From NCBI RefSeq assembly GCF_947623445.1, contig NC_135240.1, forward strand, positions 21,142,001 through 21,206,000: 64,000 nt of DNA. Direction: 5' to 3'. Positions within the stretch are counted from its first letter, which is position 1; each line of letters opens with the position of its first letter. The DNA is from Clavelina lepadiformis. Lineage: Eukaryota > Chordata > Ascidiacea > Aplousobranchia > Clavelinidae. A program made the position numbers and the translations under genes. This document shows positions 1-13,110 of the stretch, in pieces. Under the pieces are notes generated by a model. The model searched no databases, was not told the DNA's origin, and saw only the letters and a list, made by a program, of their open reading frames with translations.

Positions 1-3000
1 CCAATCTCTCATTTTCCTTTTTAAGTTCTGAAACGGTAATCTTGTTTTGATAAACATTCTAGAGCAACATATAGACTAAGGTAAATAGTCAAGCAAAGGG
101 AAAACTAAAAAGAAAACAAAATTGAAGAAATTTCAGAAACGTGTATTGTATTTGGTGTTCTGTGTATTTGCTTATCTACCGTTAGTTTACTTGCTGAAAC
201 ATTCCTATGAACGCGACGAGAATTTGAACCCTGCTGCTCAACAATTCTACAAAATAAGCAAAAAATTACTGAAACTTCTTTCAGGATAATTGTTTCTAAC
301 GCCGGTCAGCAAATACCTAACGGACATTAGTTTGGGCGCACGGCGAAGCCTTCTGTTTCCATGAGAAACTCCGAGCTTTGTGCAACATTTAAAGGTCAAC
401 TCACTCAGCTTGACTTCATACAGCCTTATACATGCTGGAAAAAACGTGACCTGATACAAGAAGGTCAGTGTAAAACCTGCGGAATGTATAAAAGTTGACA
501 ATTGAAGTTTGATTTAATCTGATCGGCAACCGGATCAATTGCATTTATCGCTCAGACTATCAATACCTTACTTCCTAAATGAAATATTATTGCATACACT
601 AACTTGTTGATAAGTCAATCCTTCCACATATACGATAATACGAAATAAAGAGATATCTTTCTGTATACGGTGGCCGGTCTGATGGAACTTATTCATGCTA
701 TCACTTACCTATGCAGCTCATAACGCACATGTTTCTCAAAGAAGACAAACTAAAAGGTATTGCGGTCATAGCGAAACTGCCAGCAAAAATGAAGGTTAAA
801 GCGATACAGAATAAAAATATTTCTTGGTAGGTCTGGACAAATGTTTCATCGCAGTCTGGTTCATCGCAAGCTGAACAGGTCTCATTGTATAGATACCGTT
901 TTGCATAAGATGATTGAAACAACCCATTGACAACTAAAATTTAAATAAATCATCAACGCACAATTATACACAGCAATATAAGTAAGATACAAACATTTAG
1001 AAACGTAATTTTACTCACTTGTTATAAAAAGGGCACACAATACAAAATTGAAATCAAGAGTGCCATACATAAGCAAATGAATGGTATATGTACTTAAGAG
1101 TGACATCGTCAGACTAACTGCCCCGCACGCTCCAAGGTAGGCACCACTAAAAAGTAATGTTGTTGACAATCAAGATATATTTTGTCCAATTGGATGTATT
1201 GAGGAAGAATGTATTCACATTCCACTGCACAGATATAACAGTTTACAGAGTCGAGAATGGAAAATGAAAAATAATTTTATTTTTTTCTTGATTTAGTTAC
1301 AACTCACAAACAGAGAGTGTTTAACCAATTGACGTATACAAGGATGAGCAAGAAATCAATGGAGCACAGGACGATGGCGTGATATACGCCAAAACTGATG
1401 TTTTGTAACCAAGCCTTGTTCACACTCTGCGTAGTAAATGGGTACAGAATAACGTCCCTTTCATCAAGTGAGGAAAAGATATCTTCGAATTTGTATAACC
1501 ACAATCTACGACAGGGCAGAAAAAGTGTCAATGTAGACTTTGTGGTAACCGCGCGAAACAATTGCGACTAAAACTGTTCGTGAAGATGTCATTTATAAAT
1601 GCCTTAATGTACAATAGGTTACCCTGAAGATGAAAAAACTGGAAAATTTTAAGGAGAGTGTCAATAGTTCTCAGCCTTTTATTTTAGCAAATTACATCAG
1701 AGAAAAATATTTACATGGAGATTATCTCAATTCTAATCTACCAAGTGCAATACCAACATTTATGGTTTTCTTTATTTCAACCATATAGTCTCAAAAATTA
1801 GCTAAATCCAAGCAGACCTTGCTTTTCTTCTTTCATTTTTTGTGGCATCTCGCAGCAAAAAAAAGGTTCGAAGAGCTCTAGCAGAAAGGGTGTGCAAAGC
1901 ATCCTTGTCAATAAGGCCAACACTCAATCCCAGTGAAACTGCAACGGCAACAGAAATTGATGGTAAGCAATTCGATTACAACCGATTTTTTCAATGCCAT
2001 ATGTTTACAAAGAAAGCACTTTGTTAAAGAAAAACATACAAGTGAAACGTAAATGTCCAGTAGCTTACATAAGCTACATATCATGACGTATAGTGGTTTG
2101 GTGATTTTATGCTACCTTTCTACCAATTAGCAACAGTTTCCAAACGGCGTATTCATAGGAATGTTTACTTGCAGCACACCGATTTGCAACACACAAAGCG
2201 ATAATCACACGTGATATATTATATCTAATTGAAGCCATTATATTGAGATTTTATTCGAAATATCAAAAATTACAAAAATATCTATTAATTGCTTTTATAA
2301 TTATATCCACAATCCATTCCCATATGAACTGGTATAGTTATTCACATAAATTTTGCAGACAACCGAGTTTTTATTACTGTAATAAAACCGAACAGAATCC
2401 TCATTTATTGGATATAGAAAACCAGCTGTGGAGTTGAATTACCTCTTCTGTTGTCCATCTTCAGGCAACGAGAGGAAGAGCCGGAGCCGGTTAGGTCATT
2501 CGAGTTGGAATAGGATGAAATTGGAGAGAGCAGCGCTTCTAGTGTTTGAGTTTTTTCTTCGACCTTCAGTACGACTTTATGTGATGGAACCGCAATGGAA
2601 CTGTATAATAAATAATGCATAATAAATATCTGCCTTTCTTGTTGGTTCGACTTTTGTTTCGTTAAACCGAATTCTCCAACTAAACTCCATCGACTTTTTC
2701 CTTAGTTCTAACAGTTTAATTCTATATAGCACAAAAAATGTCTTGCCGACTAAAACTTAATCTACAACAGCAAGACTTCCTTTATGAGATTTTTTCTTTA
2801 ACTTATACAATAATAGTTTTGATTACCAACCATAGAAGCAAGTCCATCAGGGGATCGGTCAAGCAGTAACTACTGGTTTCGTTTCTTCCAAGAGTTGGCG
2901 GTACTCTTTGACAAACCTCCCTGAAAAACGATTGTGAAGAATGTTCATTATATGTACGATCACTAAAATCTACTTTAACAAGTGTAATTTCATCCAACAA

Positions 3001-4641
3001 GTCTTATACAGTACGCGTTCACTAAATCGGAAATAATAATTTTGAATAATAAAAGTTTTTTCTTCTGATTTAAAAATAACTTAGTAACTTTTAAAGACTT
3101 TATAATCATTTTTCTGAAGACAATTAATTGTTGTACGTGCTCACTCGTAAGTAATAGTGTTCCCATTTGTTGGATCTTCGACGCGTATGTTTATCGCTAC
3201 ATCGTGTAATTTCAAGACCACGCTTAAAGCATCTTCTGTAAAGATATCAACAACCTGTCTCGTTCTGATCAACAGATAACCGCAATGCCTACTGCTTCCA
3301 ACTGAAGCCCAAGTGTCTCCAAACCATTCCTGCATTTAATATGTATTCATTGAGCAGCAGTTTGTTCCGTTTGTATCAATAATAAAGATGGTGATGGATG
3401 AATATAACTACATATATATGTGGTTAATTTTATGCAAAATAGTGTTTGTATTTTTGATTTTTTTTTTGCAAAAACATTATTTATTTGGCGTTTGTAACAC
3501 AATCCTTTTCTAACACTGTATTGTTTTATTTCAGTAGTCAACTGTCCGCCGTCAAAAAAGATTGTTAAGCTAGGCTTTATCATCCATGTACTAACAATTT
3601 TAAGTGTGTTAAGCTTTTTGCACGCTGGACAAATGTACAACCAATCACATGCCTTTACTGCATATTTCGTTTGTACAATAGTTCTCAAAAACGTTTAATT
3701 TGCTTCAGACAAATAGTCATCTCTGTCAGATGTGATCGTATTCAAAGAACTAGACCGAACGAGTCACCTACATACGATAAAAATTATCGATTTTAAGATA
3801 AAGTTGATTGAAAAGTGTCAGAGAAGCGAACTAATGCTTGCCTTGAAACGAATTGAGAAGAATTAATGGACAGCGAGCAGATCTTTGTCTGATATCAAGA
3901 AAGCTAAAGCGGAACGGAATGTGATAAATAAGCTTGCTACCTTTTGCTTAGAATGGCGTTTAAATAATGCAAAAATGGGGTTTAGATTCATGATAAAAAA
4001 ACAGAAAAACTTGACGCAGAAAGGAAACTTACCTTTTTAAATTCTCAACAAACAGTATATATTTTAATCAGCTATCGTATGATGATAAGGAAACATATTT
4101 GAAACAATATTTAAACCAAAACAAATTTCATCAAACTTCCATGGATGTAAAAAAGTTATCTGACGTTTAGCCTATTATAAATGAATGGTAATTAAACTTT
4201 TAAGGTAACGTGATAAATATATGCAGTATATTACGTGTAAGCATACCTTGTCAAATTCCCGTATTTTTTCCACATTTTCATTTGGGGAAATAAACATATC
4301 TTTTACGTTGACTTGGTGGACTTCACGGCTGCGTCCAGTATTTGCTAACATGACCAGACCAAACACGATGGCTAGTAAGACTGGTATAACCACAAAAAAG
4401 ATAGAGTGGCCATGAATAGCTGATCCAATAACTTGAATGTATTTCTAAAAAACATGAAATTAATTCAAGAGAAATTCTTTTAATGTTAATTAACATATAT
4501 AGTATAGTTATAACATCACAAATGCATGCTTAAGCCTATATAGGTTTAATTGCAAACATTCTCTATATCTAAGTATAGTTTCTGTCAACTTACATAAATT
4601 CTGAAAAAGCGGCAGGTTTGAAAACTCTCTCGATTTTGCAT
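1..4641 (-). CDS. Patched-domain (PTCHD-like) membrane protein, N-terminal half, runs off left edge
   Basis: Ten exons join in phase on the minus strand: 4641-4594, 4444-4247, 3329-3145, 2920-2831, 2600-2443, 1938-1818, 1505-1308, 1146-1019, 933-709 and 476-405, about 474 residues. Exon 2 has a first membrane helix (SIFFVVIPVLLAIVFGLVML) followed by a loop of the type seen after TM1 in Patched/PTCHD proteins. The 3.2 kb exon reads LLIRTRQVVDIFTEDALSVV, as in the family's extracellular domain, followed by EEVCQRV with paired cysteines. Exons at 1.9-0.4 kb give the sterol-sensing-domain helices, ending LTFLYQVTFFPACIRLYE, a family hallmark. Role is inferred from the family: RND-type sterol/lipid handling or Hedgehog-related. 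The first exon (MQNRESF...) is the least certain. A further exon may lie near 190-270; the rest is outside the window. Individual fragments look meaningless until joined. Which PTCHD paralogue is not resolved. Confidence 0.8.
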
Positions 4642-7250
4642 CGCCAGAAGTACTGTCTTAAATAATTGTAAACAATAGTAGACAGCAACTCACACACGCC
4701 TCTATTGCACCTATAGAATCTGTATAAATAATTTTGTCACGTTTCTATAACTTATGTTGAACAGTATAGGAAAGTTGAACAAGCCTAAATTGGTTTCATT
4801 ACTGTCTACCTATGCATAGTTCGTACTTGTAGATGTGTAAATGTGTTTTAAAAAATGTTCCAAAATTGAACTCAACTTAATATTACAGCGAAACGTTTGC
4901 GCAATGCGCAAGGTACAATGCATTCAAAACATTTGCGGTGTAGGTACGTCAAGCAGGCTCACAAGCTTATACTTTCGAAGTTTCACAACCAAAAATTGAT
5001 CAAAGCCATGCTTTACGTCATAACCTTATTACAATTTTGACGGTCTCAAATCGATTTTGATATTGATTCAATTCTTATTTAAACAAAGATAGACGTTATA
5101 GTTATGAAGCCGATACATGCAAGCAATGTGGTTATCTTGAAATAAGGAAAGTCTGGTTTGTGTACAAACGCTACATAACTGATTCTTAAACAATTACCGG
5201 TACCGAATTTAGGCGAAGCCTTTTTACCAACAAAAATCTTACAAAGCTATATATAACTATAAATGCTTATTGAAAAAGAAATCTATAACATACATCATGA
5301 GGTTGAAATAATAGAAATTAAATGACAAGAATATATCAACCTTGTACAGCTGCTGGAATTCATTAATATTTTCCTTCCCTTTTGCTCATCCTTAAGCAAA
5401 CTGTATGCGAGAGTGCTGTTTCGAACGCAAACTATACGAACTTTTACTCGGTGCTGTTGAGAAATGTTTCTGTGCGAAACCACTCTTACAACTGCTCATG
5501 CGTCTTGAGCTATCACTGTCTGATATAGACCTTGGGCGAATGAGACTGAAGCTTATTCAAATCACGGCGACATTTCTTTGCACGGTGGTTATAATTTAAT
5601 TATGAAGCCCAACCTGGAAACATGCATCTGAATCAAGCGGCGGTCACAATGCCAGAGCGAGTTTTATGTAAAGTTGTTTTTGCTGGCGGCTTTCAAATAT
5701 TTGATGCTAGTTTGCAAATAGGAACAACGAACGAAAAACATTTATGACCAGAACACAAATATAAGACAAACAGATATACAGTATGTAATGGCTTAGAGAG
5801 GACCCGTCACATGCATTCAATCTCAAACCGCAATTTTACCAACCATCGTTATCAAGGACCATATCTCACGGGACAAGCAGCAGGCACGAAGTTAACGACA
5901 AATGATCTAGCTAAGTCGTACCTTATCGCCTGATCAAACTACAACAGTTTAAGTGGCTTTAAAAAGCATGTTTCCAGTTTAATAGAACGCAAGTGTCAAT
6001 AAGCACCGTCAAAAGTCAACGGGACATGATCACTATAAAAAAACTAGGTTACGGTTAGCATTAGTTGTTTGGTGCTCAAATTCGTTCTGATGCTGACTTA
6101 GATTGCCGCCCGTTTAATTTAGCCAATAAATAGAAAAAGTTGCTCTTCAGTGAATCTGCTATGGTTTTATCCTCTATGCTCTATAGTTATCTTTTGAAGA
6201 GAAATAAAATGATTGATGGATTGGCATGTCTTTAATGGCCATTGGCCACCATATACAAAAATATAAGCTGCCTCACTGAAAAACATTTTTGCAGTAAATT
6301 TGTACTAACTTACTATACTTTTGTAGGAAATCATTTTATTTACACTTAACATTCCATCCTTAAAACTAAAGACTTATGTTTTCACATTTCAATTTCAGCT
6401 AATAATAATAAAATGAAAAAGATGATTTTCGGTACATGTCAAGGTTTAAAAATTTTCATAAAATATTACTGGCCGCCATTATTTCGCAAAGAAGTTGTTG
6501 ATTTGAAGGCATTTTTCATCTTTCCATGGTAACCGAACTCAAAACGTAACTTTCTTGAATATCATTAAGACTTGAATATCAATCTTAGTTAATCTTTTCT
6601 TAAAATCAGTGATATACGTCTTTGAACACTTGCTTCTGGTGCAATTGCACTAGGCAAATACTAATTAGTATTAACCAATAACCTACTGTTGCCCTGGAAA
6701 GGCCTGCGCATAGTCAAAAAGGATACTCGTATGCAATGTTTGTTCTTTCAGAGCGCGTATACGCAAACAGGGGGGGGGGCTCTTGAAGGGGGGCCTGAGG
6801 CGACCGCTTCGCTAGCCTCAACATAAAACCACTACTGCCTAGCCCTAAACCATGTGTCGTCTAATAACTCGCATGCATTTGCAAATGCTCAAGTTGAGCA
6901 CTTTTTTGTCATATCATAAAATATAAAACCATTACATTTTTTGTGTATTTCAACGTCTTGGAGATGAAATCAGACCAAAATGTACTCTTGGTTGTGTATA
7001 CCAGGGTTTGCACCTTCTAAGGCCGGCCCTGATTGGCAATGACGACTACTCAAACTACGCACAAGCCTACTGGAAAGCTTTCATTTTGGAATCCAGCGGT
7101 TTACGCCAAAAGAATGAAATGCAATATTTTACGCCACGATGAAGCAGGACTAAGTCCGAAAGACGGATGTAAATAATCATTTTAATTTAAGGTCATCGCA
7201 AAACACAATGAATTAAATGGACATATAAATAGAACTGCCCATATAGGCCA
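4642..7250. other. Intergenic region, no gene seen
   Basis: Short open frames here (for example 5295-5483 and 5405-5599) lack homology I can recognise and overlap each other on opposite strands. It contains a run of ten G at 6770-6779, and GGCCGGCCCTG at 7021-7031, which resembles the right end of a hAT transposon; I could not pair them by a target duplication. Promoter sequence of the Patched-like gene should lie at the left of this stretch, but no motif is clear. Confidence 0.5.
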
Positions 7251-7253
7251 AGT

Positions 7254-7705
7254 CAATCAATCAATCAATCTTTTTATTTTTCGCCGAAAGCGCTGTGGGC
7301 ACGAAAAATCAAGCGAGTTGTTGCTAGCACGCGCCAATGAACAGGAAAACGTGACAAAACCGAAAACGCTTAAAACGTTCTCAAAAGAAATAACGTTGGT
7401 ACATGCTGGTAACAACTAGCACAGCCACTAAACCCATAATTAGTTAAATCCATAAAACATAAGTTGAAAAAGCGAGAATTAGGCAGACGAGCAGGTGGTG
7501 TATTCAAGCAACTGATGAATGAAAACTGCTTCAATGCTGTACATCAGAGGATGGGAAAAGAAACCCACAGTAAAAGAAACCCCATCCTGGGCAAGAGCCC
7601 GGTTTCTGGTGGCCATAACACTAAGGAAGGGCGTTGTTGATTTGCCCGAGTTTGTACAACAAGAATGCACACCAATGACAGTCTTTGGAAGATGTGATGA
7701 CAATA
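7254..7705 (-). mobile_element. Retroposon 3' end, copy 1, with (TGAT)n tail
   Basis: Read on the minus strand, this matches the plus-strand segments at 40684-40945 and 42890-43251. Shared blocks include CACCAGAAACCGGG, ACTTATGTTTT, TTTAACTAATTA, CGTTTTAAGC, TTCGGTTTTGTCAC, CAACTCGCTTGATTTTT and a terminal AAAAATAAAA followed by TGATTGATTGATTG. A 3'-anchored family with a short tandem repeat tail is typical of CR1/L2-like non-LTR elements or SINEs that borrow their tails. No reverse transcriptase domain is present, so this is a 5'-truncated copy or a short non-autonomous element. Confidence 0.75.
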
Positions 7706-7943
7706 CCCATCATTGCAAGATAGAAATTTCTCTGGTACATCGACAATGTATTTCCAATGAATTTCACATTAATGCAGTACAATCCTACTTAGAGAAAATT
7801 TCGGTAAACAGGAAAAGACATTATAACTGTATAAAACAAAACCAGACATGTAAGAAGTGATTAAAACAATTACTATGGAACAAACAGCACGATTCATGCA
7901 AAAAGAAGAAAACGTTGTACACAAAAAACTTGCCATTTTGTGT

Positions 7944-8900
7944 TCATTTCCGATTACCTATTTGTTTTTTAAGTTTAGCTAATGCCATTAATCTAAAAAT
8001 CTATAAACTGTCGACACTTTTAGTTCATCCGGAACAGAAGGTATTTTAGCAGTCATCTGTTGTTCAACATAATCCAGAGTTTTGCTATCATAACTTGGTA
8101 TTGGGCCAAAACTTGAAGATCTCCTTTGAATTGAAAAGCGTATCTCTGCATGCAACATTTTGTGCCTTCGGCGTTGAGATGAATCGTTTTAAATGGGCCA
8201 ATAAACACATAGCCTATCTCAAACCCAAGCCAATAGTGAAGATCTCGTCAAAATCTTCTGGAGTCATAAAACCATCCTCCATCAGTTGGCATCCCTCATT
8301 CAGGATTGCGTACTGCAGCCTGTTCGCAGCGAAGCCATCAATTTCTCGTTTTAATATTACGGATTCCTGGCGTATCTTTTTCATCATTTCACGTGTTCTG
8401 TTTACAACATGCGCACTTGTTTCAGGGTGGGGCACGATCTCTGCTAGGGGGCGTTAATAAGGTGGATTACATGAGTGAGTCACAACTCACAATGCATTGT
8501 GAAACGCCGCTAACCCGGTGAAGATTTTCGAAGGTAAAATATAAGAGGCGGGACTCGATAGAATCATTTCATCATTCATACAAAGCTCGTTTCACTTTGA
8601 CAATATATCCATCTTCAGATAAATATTTTCAGGAGCACATTCCTGAATACAATTGGCAGCTTGAACAGCGTTGGACAAACTATCAGTGGTATTTAAAAGA
8701 GAAAGTTGTTTCTCAGCTAACAAACTGCCCTGATTTTACAGGTCATCCAACTGTTGCTCTACGTACAGTTGTGCTCCCTGAAGTTGGCAACGTTCAACGT
8801 CATAAATCATCACGTTAAATCCGACACAGGAGAAGAGCATAGCCCAGGTTCTTCCTATCAAACCAATGCCAATGATATCGACTTTGTCTTGGCCAGTCAT
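7944..8900 (-). pseudogene. CRYL1: CRYL1 (lambda-crystallin homologue, hydroxyacyl-CoA dehydrogenase) pseudogene
   Basis: The minus strand starts MTGQDKVDIIGIGLIGRTWA, close to the Rossmann-fold start of CRYL1 (vertebrate form IVGSGVIGRSWAMLF). It continues through EQLSL-like, IQECAPEN, VILSSPAS, LPSKIFTGLA, NPPY, VPHPETSAHVVNRT, EIDGFAANRLQYAILNEG, GLGLR, FIGPFKTIHLNAEG, FGPIP and a last block MALAKLKKQIG. Collinearity covers the whole protein with no introns. In-frame stops occur after QLDDL, after DILSK and near AFHNAL, and frames change after GLGLR and after MQRYA. It is therefore a decayed, probably retroposed copy; no poly(A) tract remains. The functional enzyme is an NAD-dependent L-gulonate 3-dehydrogenase in the uronate cycle. 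The longest intact piece is 8214-8435. Confidence 0.88.
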
Positions 8901-9986
8901 TTTGCTGTAGGCCTAGTTACGATATGTTACGTTACTAAAATAGGTAATGTAAATCGCTTAACGAGCACAATGCTGTAAATAGCCTGTGACACCTGAGGAG
9001 CTTTTACGTAGCCTACCTTGAACAAATGTCTCTTCACTGAAAATATTAACTACGTTTGTGAATGATTATTTATTATCGAATAAACGTAACTTAATATAAT
9101 CAAGTTACCTGTTATACTTTCGAAAATTCAAAATACAACTGCTCTGTGCATATCTTGCATGTTTTATTTTAATATTTTTTCCTTTAGTAAAGCAATCTTT
9201 CTGTGAAATAACACCGGTTAAGGAGACATCAAACACTTAAAACTAAGATCTCTATGCCTTTGTTGGACGTCTTACGTAGGGCTTTAAAAACCTGTTTAGA
9301 CCAATAAGAAGGCAGCATGGTTGGTGTTGTTTTCTAGCCTGGGAATTACTCTAGCAGGTGGCGTGCTTATTATGAAGAATTAGGCTAAAAATTGGCATGA
9401 AAGTAGCTAAAATCGTTTTTTAGGCCAAAAATTATAGTGTCGATTATGCGCCTTTGTTAAAAACTTTGAATCATGGTTTTTTGATGGCATTTTATGGAAT
9501 GGTAGTTCAAAGCATACTAAATTGACACGCAAAATTTCAGAGAGCCTTATGGAGGATTTTTCGAGTAATCAGTCTTTTAGTAAATTCACTGTATAACAAA
9601 ACAAACAAGGACTTTATGGCATTTTTTGGTGTTTGACGCCTTCTTAAACAACACATCACTACTCATGATGCTGAAGTTATTTGCGTCTCCCGCTTGTGTC
9701 AACTAATTAGAAAAACGACCACTGCTGCAGAGTCGTTCATAAAGCCATCATACTAGGTAAAATTTTTGGTGAGCTGACCAGGATCTGCCACTGACCGCAC
9801 AAAGTCGTGTAATTCTTTTGACCAAAATTGCCCAGAACACTAAAACCGCGTCACAAATTTTGCTTAAGATTTAAGACAAGCAGGTGTGAACGTGACTTGA
9901 TGGCAGACGCATCTGTCCGAATCTATGTGTGCAACTATGTACGCTCGATCACATCAACGTTTATAAATGACTTTTATTCTCACTTA
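8901..9986. other. Intergenic region, no gene seen
   Basis: No open frame with coding character was found here on either strand. The frame at 9828-10013 overlaps the last RCHY1 exon in antisense and is not supported. The 3' untranslated region of RCHY1 should occupy the right part. Confidence 0.5.
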
Positions 9987-12561
9987 TCACACTCGGGTCC
10001 CTTCGCTGTTTGAAGGTCCATCTGCTCCACAAGTGTTGTATGAACCACAAGTTTCACATTTCATGCCCAAAACATGAAATTTAACATGGCTCACCTATAA
10101 AGAAAGAAGGTTTGAAAATTGATTAAAACCGGTTATGTAACTTTGAAAAAGTTTACATTGGAAAATGAAGGTCCACTTTTAAGTAGACTACACTATCCGG
10201 TCAAACTTACGTTTTGGCAATCTTGACACAATATCCACTGCTTCATGTCCGAATATTCCGATGGCATTGGTGTAACTTGAATTTCTTCATCCAACTATGA
10301 AACAGATGTTAAACATATATGAACATAACTGACATAATTGCAACAAGATTTCAGCGTTGTATGCAGTGATGGGTATCAAATAGGCTATTTGCAACGGTAA
10401 AAAATTTGGTTGAAACGCGAAAAAAACTAAGGAAAAGTAGAAATTACTTCTTATATCCCCGTCACTCCAAACTAATTCTCACTACACTCTAAAAAACTTG
10501 CCTTTTCAGGAGAAAACTCAGACGAAATGGATATAGTTCAAAAAAGGTCTGGGTGTGAATTTCGAAATTGCACCTTAGAATTTTGGGTTGATTCTAATTC
10601 GGATTCAGGTCGATTGTCATCGTGTTTGTAGGAGAACATGTTGCTGTGTTGGCGTATGAAATTTGGCGTTATAAACTGGCCTATACTTTACAGTTTGCAA
10701 TTTTGAGAACTAAGTTATGCATCATGCTTAACACACTCAAGTACAAACAATATTATAAAATCACTAACGAAAAAGATTCGAAAATACTTGGAAGTTAAAC
10801 ATAACTGACTGCTCTTCGCATATGCTTTCAAACGTTATGCTTTTAAAAAGAAAAGCGTGTATTAAGGATGTATTAGGCTATGCCCACGACAGAAATGTGT
10901 TTGGGATATGACGCGTTTGGGCGTTGGTCAGGTTGAGTGAGTCTTGTCAGGATATTAACTGGGCAAAGTTACACTTTTCAGCCAGTAGTTCACAACTTGT
11001 TATCACTTTTTTTGAGATTTTCACAGAGCGTATTGAAAGCTAGTTTGGTGTAACCAGAAAAACCCACGTCTGAATGAGATCACAATCCGATTTTTGAAGA
11101 CGGGTTGACAACTAACTCGACGGTATGACAACGTAGAATTTCGCATTCAAGCGTGCTGTTTTCAAATCATGCGAGATTCGAAAAACGAATGTGTCAAAGA
11201 ATTGTTAAGATAAGCGCGAAAATTGTTTTCTTAGAAGCTTATCTCTTTTACTAACAACTTCTATTCCAAAAATTTCTAGTTACTTGAAAGGTTCCATTGT
11301 TACTTTCGCGTTATGACTAATAAATACTACATTCTCGTCATAAATGTCGGTTATGTTCGAAAAACAAGGCGCTAGATCGACAGCTTGTTTTTTTGGTGTA
11401 GGATCACCAACCTTTTCCCAGTATTGTTTCATGTCTTCCATGGACACTCCACACGAAGGACAGCGAAAATTTCCCGATTTTAGCAGCATCCTGTAACATT
11501 TTGAGTGAATTAAATGGCCACATTTCGGAACATGTGCGGGGATCCTTGACGTGTGAATGTCTTCCATGCAAATCGGACAATTACTCTGTGAACTTTTTTC
11601 TATACACCTGAAATAACCATGAAAATACTTGGCATCAACGCCAGTCTAGTAATCTTGCCATCTTAACTTTATGCAATTGTTAAAGTGGAAAAATTAAACA
11701 TTATTTCTTCAGCAATGTAAAACATGCCTATGCCATTATTTCACTAAATCTGTTTTTTCAAATAAAGAAAATAGCTAATAAAGCAATTTAAAAAAAAATG
11801 GAATAATTCAAAATTTTGTACCCATGTTTTGTACACATGAGTACGCAAAGTTCGCATTGATGCAGTAGTTTGTGTATGAACTTTTTGTTTGTGACAAGAA
11901 GACAGAAAATCATAGTGCTTTAAAAATACTGTAAACTTAATTTCATTTTAATACCTATGTGCATTTAATTTTATCGTGGGTAAACAAAGTCCGCATTTTT
12001 CGCAGTGAAAAAAATTATCTCGGCCTCCAACTCTGCATATTCCACATTTGTCGCAATGAAACTGACCTTTATCCCGGTCATCAAACATGCAACAAACTGG
12101 GCAAAAGTAATTTCCAAATGAAATTCCACAAGATATGCACCTGGTAAAAAAACAATTACAACTTCAAATTCGGGTTTACATATTGTAAACAGCAACAGAA
12201 ATAAAAACTTGCTTAGGGATTAATGACACCAAATGTAAACAATTACAAAAACGAGGCCATTTCATTTGGCAAATATGTACAAAGTATTAGAGTGAACATA
12301 CTTATTTGAAACTGGCTGCTTGCAGTCACATGATGAACATACCAGTCCTTCGACGGCGTGTCTGTTTAACTGGTGTGATGTCACTTCCTCATCATGACAG
12401 ATGCGACATGTAAAAATTTTTTGACAGCAAGGACTGACAAATTTGCAACGGCGTGTGTAATGAATGCAGCCATCTGAAATCAATTCCTTATTATCAAAGT
12501 TAAGATCATCAGATGTTTCATCACAACTATCACTTTTATTGGAACTGTCACTGTCACTCAT
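9987..12561 (-). CDS. RCHY1: RING and CHY zinc finger E3 ubiquitin ligase (Pirh2)
   Basis: Five coding exons, 12561-12302, 12140-11955, 11607-11412, 10294-10211 and 10094-9987, join in phase to 277 aa (human RCHY1 is 261). The order is an acidic Ser-rich N-terminus, a CHY zinc finger ([20 protein letters not shown], then CRICHDEE and HQLNRH), a CTCHY finger ([22 protein letters not shown]), and a RING ([20 protein letters not shown], then HSKCYRMLL and RCPSCG). A C-terminal zinc ribbon follows ([31 protein letters not shown]). All metal ligands expected for the family are visible. Family role: E2-dependent ubiquitination of p53 and other targets. The exon 3 donor is a weak GTTGGT; reading through it gives a different 43-residue tail without the ribbon. 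Exon 4 is too short to appear as an open frame but fits perfectly. Confidence 0.95.
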
Positions 12562-13110
12562 TCTACAGCCAATTCCCTGGGTAACATACACTGTCTTACA
12601 ATCCAGTCTGAAAGCTAAAGCGTAATTTGTATAAAACGAGGCAGTAGGCACAAAAGAAATTCAACAGTTTTAGGAAAACCTTCCGTTGTGCTTTTTCGTC
12701 AACTGTATACAAATTTATGGTCAATGTGTTCAACATCGTATAAACTGCTAAATTGTGATTCAGAAACCATTGCCATTCAACAGAATCAATAACTGCAACA
12801 ATTTCACATGCAACATTCACACATAATAGCACTTAAAGTAATCCTTATGAATACAAACTATTGCTATACCAATGACGTAAAATTTGTTTTATAACCTAGA
12901 AACTAGATTTCTAGATTATAGGTTTTGCAAAACTATCCCAAAATGTCTTTAAAAAAATTGCTGTCAAAACCTAAGACAAAAAATCAAACTAAGTATGCCA
13001 GCATTAAGCATTGATAAAATTGCAAAATATTCACACTTGAATAATGTTAAATCAAGAACTAAAAAAGAAAAGGCCGGTTTTTATCTTTTTAAAATTTTAA
13101 TGTTTTAATC
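12562..13110. other. Gap between cyclin L and RCHY1
   Basis: About 550 bp separate the cyclin L stop and the RCHY1 start on the same strand. The open frame 12596-12832 (minus) is not supported by homology. It must hold the cyclin L 3' UTR and the RCHY1 5' UTR or promoter; no motif is clear. Confidence 0.5.

Noticed and set aside
3347..3688. 113-aa minus-strand frame, and a plus-strand membrane-like frame in the same place (about 3540-3700)
   Set aside because: Both fall in an intron of the Patched-like gene. The plus-strand version has a plausible acceptor and a hydrophobic stretch, but no partner exons or family match.
6770..7031. Possible hAT element from the G10 run to GGCCGGCCCTG
   Set aside because: The right end looks hAT-like, but no matching target duplication could be found at the left.
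7519..7860. 113-aa plus-strand frame
   Set aside because: It runs antisense through a dispersed retroposon tail and does not persist in the other copies.
8095..8457. 120-aa plus-strand frame
   Set aside because: Antisense to the CRYL1 pseudogene, whose homology on the minus strand explains the sequence.
11280..11567. RCHY1 ending at the stop at 11280
   Set aside because: The exons at 10294-10211 and 10094-9987 supply the family's conserved C-terminal zinc ribbon in phase, so the stop at 11280 is at most an alternative isoform.
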